The position numbers and the translations under genes are program-made. DNA of 36,108 nucleotides, from positions 1-36,108 of the forward strand of contig CAJTRL010000038.1 in NCBI GenBank assembly GCA_910578715.1. Reading direction: 5' to 3'. The notes beneath the pieces are model-generated. The model did not search any database. It had not been told where the DNA came from and saw only the letters and a list, made by a program, of their open reading frames with translations. Of the stretch, positions 23,367 through 30,399 are shown piece by piece. The stretch's first letter is position 1. Every line of letters starts with the position of its first letter. The stretch comes from an uncultured Lachnospiraceae bacterium. Its GTDB lineage: Bacteria > Bacillota > Clostridia > Lachnospirales > Lachnospiraceae.

Positions 23367-23675
23367 TCACACCACCCATCGGCACTTCCCCAAATCCACA
23401 TGCCCGTTTTCTTTGAACGGGACGCCCTCTTTTCGCAGCAGTTCGCCCTGCTCCCGCCAGCCGGGAACAAGGCGCCCCGCATGGTTGACGACCCGGTGGC
23501 AGGGATAATCGCCGTAATACTGCGACATGCCAAGCACCTTTCCGACAAGACGCGCGTTCTTATCCCGGCCGATGAGCTTTGCAATCTGCCCGTAAGTCGC
23601 CGCCTTTCCCTCCGGTATTTCCTCCACGACGGAAAGAATTTCATATATCAAATCTTCCTGTAAAACACCTTTCAT
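23367..23675 (-). CDS. MGMT-family (Ogt/Atl-like) protein
   Basis: This 102-residue protein matches the C-terminal DNA-binding/active-site half of alkylguanine DNA alkyltransferases: ATYGQIAKLIGRDKNARLVGKVLG (helix-turn-helix with Arg finger), then the active-site PCHRVV, then GRLVPGW. The acceptor cysteine is kept, unlike typical Atl proteins that carry Trp. The N-terminal domain of full-length Ogt is absent, as in the COG3695 group. ATG 23675 is used; a GTG at 23687 is possible and neither has a strong site. It lies 109 bases after thrS. Confidence 0.88.
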   Translation of the reverse strand: MKGVLQEDLIYEILSVVEEIPEGKAATYGQIAKLIGRDKNARLVGKVLGMSQYYGDYPCHRVVNHAGRLVPGWREQGELLRKEGVPFKENGHVDLGKCRWVV

Positions 23676-23784
23676 ACCCAGTCCCACAAAATCCTATCCG
23701 CCGTCCGCATATTGCCAGTCATCACCTTCGCACAAGCAACGGAAGATGAACCCTCACGGAAATTAACTACGTTTCTACGCCGCT

Positions 23785-25680
23785 CTATTGCTGCGCATTT
23801 TCTTCATGGTAACACAATTCGCGAAATTCTTCAAAGGAAATCCCCGTCAGCTGACCGCGCTGCCTGTCGGCGACGTCCGCTTTTCCTTCCGCACGCTCTT
23901 CTGCTCTTCCTTCCGCTTTACTTCCTGTCTTTTCTTCCTCCGCTCCATCCCGCAGCCTTACCGTCAGCGTCCGGGCCGCCAGCTCCTTTTCTCCTATAAT
24001 CAGCATAAAAGGCACTTTCTCAAGCCGCGCTTCCCGAATTTTATACCCCAGTTTTTCATCCCGCGTGTCCATTTCCGCCCTGATGCCCGCTTCTTTACAT
24101 TTTTGCAATATTTCATTCCCATATTCGAGGTATTTATCGGAAACAGGCAGAATCTTCGCCTGTACCGGGGCCAGCCAGACCGGAAATTTTCCGGCATAAT
24201 GCTCAATCAGGATTCCAATAAACCGCTCCAGCGAACCGAAAATAACCCGGTGAATCATAATCGGCCGGTGTTTTTGCCCGTCCGCCCCTGTATATTCCGC
24301 CTCAAATCTTGCCGGAAGCTGGAAATCCAGCTGAATCGTTCCACACTGCCATGTCCGGCCGATAGAATCCCTGAGATGGAAGTCCAGCTTCGGTCCGTAA
24401 AAAGCGCCGTCCCCTTCATTGACGACAAAAGGAAGGTCGAGCGAGCGCGCCGCCTGTCTGAGTGCCTCCGTCGCAAGCTCCCAGTCCTCCTCGCTTCCGA
24501 TGCTGTTCTCCGGTTTCGTGGAAAGCTCCACAAAATAAGAGAATCCAAACTTTTCATATACTTTCTGAATCAGCAGAGCCACCTTCTGAATCTCCGGAAT
24601 CATCTGTTCTTTCGTCATAAATATATGGGCGTCGTCCTGTGTGAAGGCGCGGACCCGCATCAGTCCGTGCAGCTGCCCGGATTTCTCATGCCGATGCACC
24701 AGCCCCAGCTCCGCCAGACGCAGCGGCAGTTCTTTGTACGAATGGGGCTCGCTCTTATAAACAAGCATACCGCCCGGACAGCTCATCGGTTTGATGGCGT
24801 AATCCGTTTCATCCACCACCGACGTATACATAGCTTCCCGATAATGCTCCCAATGCCCGGACGTTTCCCACAGCGACCTCGTGAGCATAACCGGCGTTGA
24901 AATTTCCTGATATCCCTCCTGAAGATGCAGTTTTCTCCAATACTCTGTCAGAAGATTTTTTAATATCATCCCTTTGGGAAGGAAAAAGGGAAATCCCGGC
25001 CCCTCTTCCCGAAGCATAAACAGACCAAGCTCTTTCCCCAGCTTTCTATGGTCTCTTTTTTTCGCCTCCTCCAGCATATGCAGATACTCTTTCAAATCGG
25101 ACTGCTTCGGAAACGAAATGCCGTAGATGCGTGTAAGCATTTCGTTCTTTTCGTCCCCGCGCCAGTATGCTCCGGCTATGCTGAGCAGTTTGATGGCTTT
25201 GATATAACTTGTATTGCCGATATGCGGCCCTTTGCAAAACTCCGTATAACCGCCCTGTCTGTAAAATGTCAGTACAGGCGTTTCTCCGGACAAATCTTCT
25301 CTATATGCTTCTTTTCCGGACGCCTCCCCGGCAAGCTCTTCTATCAGCTCCTTCTTGTAACACTCCCCGGCCTTCTCCATACAGGCGAGCGCCTCCTGTG
25401 CGGAAACCGGTTCCACCTGTAAGGAAAGGGAGCGTCCGGCAATCTCATACATTTTCGCTTCCACCGCTTCCAGCTGTTCCTCTTCAAAGGGAAAAGCAAA
25501 TTTGAAATCGTAATAAAATCCGTTTTCAACCGCCGGCCCTATCGCGCATTTTGTGTCAGGATATAATTCTTTGACAGCCTGTGCGAGAACATGCGCGCTC
25601 GTATGCCAGAACGCCTGACGCACTTCCTTCTCTTCAAAACTTCCCTCGTAAACTTCACCATTGCTTTGTAATACTTTCAT
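23785..25680 (-). CDS. thrS: Threonyl-tRNA synthetase lacking the TGS domain
   Basis: This 631-residue enzyme charges tRNA-Thr. It starts almost directly with the editing domain (HTSAHVLAQAV, 26-36; later EFCKGPH), so the usual 60-residue TGS domain is absent. The class II catalytic core follows, with MSCPGGM, the RHEKSG motif and FYGPKLDFHL, then a C-terminal anticodon domain. About 33 Glu/Lys/Arg/Ala/Gly-rich residues (near 580-613) are inserted before ISFEEFREL. ATG 25680 follows AAGGAGGCAGAAAG. It is controlled by the T-box leader upstream. Confidence 0.96.
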   Translation of the reverse strand: MKVLQSNGEVYEGSFEEKEVRQAFWHTSAHVLAQAVKELYPDTKCAIGPAVENGFYYDFKFAFPFEEEQLEAVEAKMYEIAGRSLSLQVEPVSAQEALACMEKAGECYKKELIEELAGEASGKEAYREDLSGETPVLTFYRQGGYTEFCKGPHIGNTSYIKAIKLLSIAGAYWRGDEKNEMLTRIYGISFPKQSDLKEYLHMLEEAKKRDHRKLGKELGLFMLREEGPGFPFFLPKGMILKNLLTEYWRKLHLQEGYQEISTPVMLTRSLWETSGHWEHYREAMYTSVVDETDYAIKPMSCPGGMLVYKSEPHSYKELPLRLAELGLVHRHEKSGQLHGLMRVRAFTQDDAHIFMTKEQMIPEIQKVALLIQKVYEKFGFSYFVELSTKPENSIGSEEDWELATEALRQAARSLDLPFVVNEGDGAFYGPKLDFHLRDSIGRTWQCGTIQLDFQLPARFEAEYTGADGQKHRPIMIHRVIFGSLERFIGILIEHYAGKFPVWLAPVQAKILPVSDKYLEYGNEILQKCKEAGIRAEMDTRDEKLGYKIREARLEKVPFMLIIGEKELAARTLTVRLRDGAEEEKTGSKAEGRAEERAEGKADVADRQRGQLTGISFEEFRELCYHEENAQQ

Positions 25681-25835
25681 TCTTTCTGCCTCCTTCTTTT
25701 TCCTGGGGCGCCGTTCTCCGGCGTCTTTCAAATTTCATTCCACCAACATAATCAGAAAGCGAATCACGCGGCATTCGCCGGATGTGCGTATGCACTCACG
25801 AGTGCTTGCACGCCCGCCCGGCTCATTGCTCGCAC

Positions 25836-26125
25836 AAAAAAGCACCCATGAATACGCTTACGCATATTCAAGGGTGCATTATGCACGGTTCCACCTTGAC
25901 TTTTCACTTCAGATTCCAACAAATCCTATCCTTTAACGCAGGCATACGGCTGCACTTTCCAAATGGCTGTTATTCCCGCATATAGCCGGAATGCTTCCCA
26001 TCATTTCCGCACAGCGGCTCCGGACTGGTTTTCGTAAACATCTGGCATAGATGGCTTTCACCTTCTGCCATCCTCTCTGCATGCCGCCCGTAAACTACTC
26101 TTTCCGTCATCGCTTTTCTTATGTT
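25836..26125 (-). promoter_or_regulatory. T-box leader of thrS (ACC threonine specifier)
   Basis: The - strand transcript shows the stem I motifs AGAGAGG and GGTGAAAGCC, then a specifier region GAAAACCAGTCCGGAGC with ACC (Thr) at 26029-26027. The conserved T-box AAGGTGGAACCGTGC is at 25897-25883. It ends in a terminator GCACCCTTGAATATGCG-TAAG-CGTATTCATGGGTGC with a T6 run (25877-25836). Uncharged tRNA-Thr would favour the antiterminator and thrS expression. The next 155 bases to thrS hold a GCACTCGTGAGTGC hairpin only. Confidence 0.95.
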
Positions 26126-26131
26126 GGGTTT

Positions 26132-26161
26132 ACTTTAGCACAGAAGGCTTTCTTTTGTCAA
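26132..26161 (-). promoter_or_regulatory. Promoter of the thrS T-box transcript
   Basis: On the - strand TTGACA (26161-26156), 18 bases, and TAAAGT (26137-26132), which is extended by TGC. The -35 overlaps the stop codon of the GGDEF gene. Confidence 0.65.
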
Positions 26162-28068
26162 TACCCTCTGTAAGTCCCTTTCTTATCCCGCTTCACTTCA
26201 TAAAGCGCCTCGTCCGCACGGTTCAGAAGTTCAGAGATATCTGCATTCTTGTTGTCAGTCCATGCGAACCCTGATGAGGCGCTTATGATTCCGGTCTGCG
26301 TATCGGACAACGCCACCGTATTTCTGTGGAGCAGCTCATAAAAATCGTCCATATACCTTATGATGTCATCGCTGCTCCCGCAGTCAAAGATGAACATACA
26401 AAATTCATCGCCGGAGCGCCTTGACGTCAGAAAATGTTCCTTCGGCATAGACGCCATTACGGAGGAAAAACTTTGCAGATACTTATCGCCCACATCATGA
26501 CCGTAGGTATCGTTGATATCCTTAAAATGGTCCAAGTCCAGCATAACTGCCGCACAGCCTTTTCCTTCCGGTATATTGCGAAGAATTTCTTCTGTCATCT
26601 TTTTAAAATATTGATATTTGTACAGTCCGGTGAGCGGGTCATGGACGTTTTCATATCGCATTTTGCGTTTTTCCAGAATGTCCCCTGTCACATCGGTTAT
26701 GACGCCCAGTTTTCCTTCCTCTGATTCGGACATATGGATGCGGACATACTTCGCATCTCCAATCTGATATACGTCTTCCTCCTCTTCGACAGGTTCTCTC
26801 GTAAGCTGTTTGATGTAGTCGTCAAAAGAAGATACGTCTTTGCACAAAGCGGCAACTTTCTCATCGGGAACAGACAAGAGCTTACCCAGTCCGGAAGTGA
26901 CGAAAACATGCGTATCTCCGTTCTCATATTCAAAGGCTGCCAGCGGGATTTTACTGATTTCAATAATAGCAGAAATGCGGTCGGAAAGGCTGACAATGCT
27001 TTTCACCATCGTATTGATTCCTCCGCTCAGCGCCTGGAACTCCCGGTTTCCGCCTACATCTACCGTAGTATCCAGATTGCCGTTCGTAATCGCTTTCAGT
27101 TTGTCTATAATCTGATAAATTCCGCCGATTATCTTCTGGCGGGTCAGATAACTCAGTAACAGTACCACCGCTATCATAATAAACAGCAAGTACAAAAATG
27201 TGCGGAGCGTATTTCTCACCAGCTCCTGAAAAAGGACATTCGCCGAGACAGCGGCGCAGAGGAGCACATCGTCATACTGCTCGCTTACCACATACACCAG
27301 ATTTCCGTCCCGTCCTTTCCGGTAAGCGCCTTCCGCACAGCCAAGCAGCTGTTCCAGCCGGTAACAGTCCGCCGTAAATTCCTGTTCCAGACCATTTGAA
27401 TGGCCGAGAACGGCTCCTGATTCGATATCCAGTACAAAAAGCTCCTCCTCCGCATCCGTTGGAAATCTTGAAAAAATATAGTCATAAGTATTTCGCGACT
27501 GTGCCTCCAGCTGCCGCTTCGGCTCAAAGCCGACCTGTACAATCCCTTTTCTTCCGTTTCTCGCCACTCCCACATACTGCATGACTTTTGCTTCCGCAGC
27601 ATTGGGCTGAGGTTCCTGAATCAGATAAGCCCCTTCTTCATCGCTTTCTAAAAGCGCGAGAAAAGCGTTGGTCTGCGGATGTTTGCTCATATCGATTCCG
27701 ACATATTGGGAAACGGAACCGGCCACAATAAACCCGCTCTCGTCGATGACATGAAGCTCATCCACATTGAGAAGGTCCGCCAAATACTGCATTTCTACTA
27801 CGCTTAATGATAAAACATCTTCTCTGTCCAGAACATAAGCTGCCGCTCTCGCTCTCGTCAGGTAGTCTTCATCCAGACTCTCCTTCATCAGAGCAAGCTC
27901 CTGTCTGTTATTTTCCAGGGTATGTATCATCTGGTCTGTCTTGGTATGAAAAGTGGCAGTCTGCTGCCGCTCCAGGGTATACCAGTAAAAAGAGAAATTT
28001 ATCAGAAGTATTAAAAAACTGGCGGCCGTCATAATTGCTATCGCATATTTGATAAAAATTTTCTGCAT
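26158..28068 (-). CDS. Membrane diguanylate cyclase (Cache-HAMP-GGDEF)
   Basis: This 636-residue protein has TM1 8-30, an extracytoplasmic Cache-like sensor (35-285), TM2 288-308, HAMP 310-362, a PAS-like linker (about 365-465) and a GGDEF domain (476-630). The active-site signature is SGDEF (552-556) rather than GGDEF; DLDHFKDINDTYGHDVGD is intact. No RxxD inhibitory site precedes it. It probably makes c-di-GMP in response to an external ligand, with some doubt because of the Ser. ATG 28068 follows AAAAGGA; a longer frame runs through the structured leader. Confidence 0.92.
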   Translation of the reverse strand: MQKIFIKYAIAIMTAASFLILLINFSFYWYTLERQQTATFHTKTDQMIHTLENNRQELALMKESLDEDYLTRARAAAYVLDREDVLSLSVVEMQYLADLLNVDELHVIDESGFIVAGSVSQYVGIDMSKHPQTNAFLALLESDEEGAYLIQEPQPNAAEAKVMQYVGVARNGRKGIVQVGFEPKRQLEAQSRNTYDYIFSRFPTDAEEELFVLDIESGAVLGHSNGLEQEFTADCYRLEQLLGCAEGAYRKGRDGNLVYVVSEQYDDVLLCAAVSANVLFQELVRNTLRTFLYLLFIMIAVVLLLSYLTRQKIIGGIYQIIDKLKAITNGNLDTTVDVGGNREFQALSGGINTMVKSIVSLSDRISAIIEISKIPLAAFEYENGDTHVFVTSGLGKLLSVPDEKVAALCKDVSSFDDYIKQLTREPVEEEEDVYQIGDAKYVRIHMSESEEGKLGVITDVTGDILEKRKMRYENVHDPLTGLYKYQYFKKMTEEILRNIPEGKGCAAVMLDLDHFKDINDTYGHDVGDKYLQSFSSVMASMPKEHFLTSRRSGDEFCMFIFDCGSSDDIIRYMDDFYELLHRNTVALSDTQTGIISASSGFAWTDNKNADISELLNRADEALYEVKRDKKGTYRGY

Positions 28069-28110
28069 ATAAACATCCTTTTGGACTTTATCGTAATATA
28101 TTCTAAACTC

Positions 28111-28159
28111 GCAAATTCGCGCTTTCAGCGCTCTTTGTCCGATTTCATCGGACATTTGC
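28111..28159 (-). ncRNA. Predicted three-way-junction leader of the GGDEF gene
   Basis: An outer stem GCAAAT/ATTTGC (28159-28154 with 28116-28111) encloses two hairpins: GTCCGA-TGAAA-TCGGAC (28153-28137) and GCGC-TGAAA-GCGC (28131-28119). Both carry the same UGAAA loop, and are joined by AAAGA. The element is in the leader 42 bases before the ATG. No known riboswitch matches, so it may also be a repeated extragenic element. Confidence 0.45.
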
Positions 28160-28169
28160 TCGTTAATAC

Positions 28170-28218
28170 CCGCAGAAAAACAAATGTCTGCTTCGCAGCC
28201 GCTTGTTTTTCTTTGCGG
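28170..28218 (-). terminator. Extended hairpin after the histidine kinase gene
   Basis: On the - strand CCGC/GCGG, then AAAAACAA/TTGTTTTT arms, then an apical CTGC-GAA-GCAG form one long interrupted stem. It begins nine bases after the kinase stop. A proper T-run is absent beyond the stem, so termination is probable but not certain. Confidence 0.45.
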
Positions 28219-28226
28219 ATATTATA

Positions 28227-29561
28227 TCATTTTTTCGTGTCATAAAGGTTCCCTTTTTTTCGCATATTATCCTGAAATTTCGCAAACAGCATAATGTGAA
28301 AAATTCCATCTTCACAATATGCGCCGATATTCCCGCCTATTTTGTCCGAAAAAGCAAGCACGCTCTGCATGCCGAGCCCATGCTCTCCTCCGGCGCTGCT
28401 TTGGGGCAGCCCGGTACGTTCGTCAAACCGGATTTCCCGTTCATACGCATTTTGCATATGAATCAGAAGATGGTCTTTGGAACAGTGGATTTTTACATCC
28501 AGAAACCGTTTTTCCGGCCCCAGCTCTTTTACACAAAGCAAAGCATTTTCAAACAAGTTCGCAATAACCGAAGCAAATTCATAGTCGTTGACCGGCACTT
28601 CTTTTGGCGCAAAAATGTCCTGGCGCACTTCAATATCCGATTCTTTCGCCCTTTCCGTCATACTTGCAATTACCGTATTCACAACCAGGTTTTCGCAATA
28701 TTTGTGAACCTTGTTTTCATCCGCCACATCGCTTATATGCTTCGTCACCCTCCGGATTTCTTCATATTCTCCCTGTTCCAGCAATGCCTCTATCATATCG
28801 GAATAGTGCCGCATATCATGCCGCAGGATTCTCAGATTTTTTTCCATCCGTTCCACCAGATAATACTGATTTTCCAGACCTTTGATATAGGATTTAAATA
28901 ACACGTTTTTCCAGTATACACTCTTCCTGTTGGATTCGCTTTCCACATACCGGAACACGATGACATAGGAAATAAACATCGTGACGATAAAAATCAGGAT
29001 TCCCGGCACAGATTTCAGATTATCTTCCAGCTTGCACGGAAGCATCGTCAGAAAGGCAAACCCACAATAGAAAAATGCCGGAATCAGGCATAATAACCAC
29101 CAGTTCTGCATAGGTCCCACACTCTGGTGAGTAAGCCAGATATCCCGGATTTTCAGTACCAGAAATAGTAATATGAGAAGATGTATCAATACGCTTCCCG
29201 CCAGGGAAAGAAACATATTCTGCGTGTAACTGAACAATACAGAAGACATAATCGCCCCCGCCAGCACATAGTTCGATGCCGTGAGCCCGATAAATAAGAC
29301 CATGCTGTTTCTTTTTTCCGCAATACAAAGTCCCGTAAACTGAATCAACAGTATCTGAATAATGCTCACCGTAAGATAAACGCCGTCGCTGTCCTCAAAC
29401 AAATTCAGCTTAAAAAAATCCATTGCGCTTATCAGCAGAAAAGAAACGGCACAGATACCCACCGTTTTTATCCTGGAATATCTGTGCACGATAAACAGAT
29501 AAATAAATAACATAAAGAAAAAACACGCTGTCATGCTGGAAATGTTTTTATAAAAATCCAT
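28227..29561 (-). CDS. GHKL-type sensor histidine kinase (AgrC-like)
   Basis: This 444-residue protein has six to seven TM helices in 10-205, then a dimerisation/phosphoacceptor helix with RHDMRHYSDMIEALL (H248) and a GHKL ATPase with N box NLFENALL (335-342) and a GEHGLGMQSV lid. This is the AgrC/ComD layout that signals to LytTR regulators. ATG 29561 is chosen from GGGTGGG upstream. The response regulator stop is 55 bases upstream, with short TCTGC hairpins between. No AgrB/AgrD genes are near, so the ligand is unknown. Confidence 0.92.
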   Translation of the reverse strand: MDFYKNISSMTACFFFMLFIYLFIVHRYSRIKTVGICAVSFLLISAMDFFKLNLFEDSDGVYLTVSIIQILLIQFTGLCIAEKRNSMVLFIGLTASNYVLAGAIMSSVLFSYTQNMFLSLAGSVLIHLLILLFLVLKIRDIWLTHQSVGPMQNWWLLCLIPAFFYCGFAFLTMLPCKLEDNLKSVPGILIFIVTMFISYVIVFRYVESESNRKSVYWKNVLFKSYIKGLENQYYLVERMEKNLRILRHDMRHYSDMIEALLEQGEYEEIRRVTKHISDVADENKVHKYCENLVVNTVIASMTERAKESDIEVRQDIFAPKEVPVNDYEFASVIANLFENALLCVKELGPEKRFLDVKIHCSKDHLLIHMQNAYEREIRFDERTGLPQSSAGGEHGLGMQSVLAFSDKIGGNIGAYCEDGIFHIMLFAKFQDNMRKKGNLYDTKK

Positions 29562-29616
29562 AGATACCCACCCGTCTGCTTTCACAGGCATCTGCTTTTG
29601 CAGACACTTCTCTCGT

Positions 29617-30360
29617 TTATCTGTACTGTTCCGAAACAAAATGCAGATATTCTTTTTTCACATCCGATGCCCGCGTTTTGCTAATCGGAATGTTCCGGCC
29701 GTCCTCCATAAAGCATACCCCCTGTATCAGGCTCCTGATATAATTCATATTCACAAGATATGATTTGTGTACCCTTACAAAACTATTGCACTCCGCAATC
29801 CCTTTTATTTCCTCATCGAAGGATTTCCTGATAAAAATACTCCTGACAACACTTCCGTCCGTCAGGTGCACTTCCAGCGCCCTTGCGGCGTTTTCAATGT
29901 AAACGATATCGGAATAGGAAACCGATACAAGGCCTTCCCGCGTTTTTACCGGATAACGGATATCCTGAACTACCGCATTCTGATTCATCGAAATATACGA
30001 TACGGCATATCCCATGGCCTCGGCAAAAACCTCTTCACTCACAGGCTTTAACAAGTACCGCACCGCATGCACTCCATATGCTTCCAAAGCGAACTCATCG
30101 GAAGACGTGATATAGATAACGGCACATTTCCCGCTCTTTTCCAGCAGATTTCCGATGTCAATTCCCGTTTTTTCCGGCATAATCATATCCAGGATATAAA
30201 TATCCGCCAGCTCGTTCTGCAGTATCTTATGATAAACCTGTAAAGCATCCGAATACTTCTCTACTTCAAATTGGGTGTCATGGGATTCCTCATACGAAAG
30301 CAGCAATCGTTCCACCTTTATCAAGTCTTCCCTGCAGTCGTCGCAGATTACAATCTTCAT
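29617..30360 (-). CDS. LytTR-family response regulator
   Basis: This 247-residue protein has a receiver domain (1-120, acidic D7/D8, phosphoacceptor D58 in YILDMIMP, conserved KPVSEE lysine) and a C-terminal LytTR DNA-binding domain (about 140-245, VSVSYSDIVYIENAARALEV, then FVRVHKSYLVNMNYI). It is the cognate partner of the GHKL kinase that follows. GGAGAAGAAAG precedes ATG 30360. The GH94 stop is 39 bases upstream, so the phosphorylase and the two-component genes may share an mRNA. Confidence 0.95.
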   Translation of the reverse strand: MKIVICDDCREDLIKVERLLLSYEESHDTQFEVEKYSDALQVYHKILQNELADIYILDMIMPEKTGIDIGNLLEKSGKCAVIYITSSDEFALEAYGVHAVRYLLKPVSEEVFAEAMGYAVSYISMNQNAVVQDIRYPVKTREGLVSVSYSDIVYIENAARALEVHLTDGSVVRSIFIRKSFDEEIKGIAECNSFVRVHKSYLVNMNYIRSLIQGVCFMEDGRNIPISKTRASDVKKEYLHFVSEQYR

Positions 30361-30399
30361 ATCCGTCTTTCTTCTCCAAATGTCTTTATATTAATAATA

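Noticed and set aside
23788..24900. 370-residue + strand frame opposite thrS
   Set aside because: It is antisense to the conserved synthetase core and Arg/Pro/Phe-rich, as expected from a shadow frame.
28111..28159. Possible hammerhead ribozyme
   Set aside because: It is a three-way junction, but the CUGAUGA core and a matching GAAA/NUH cleavage context are not in the required positions.
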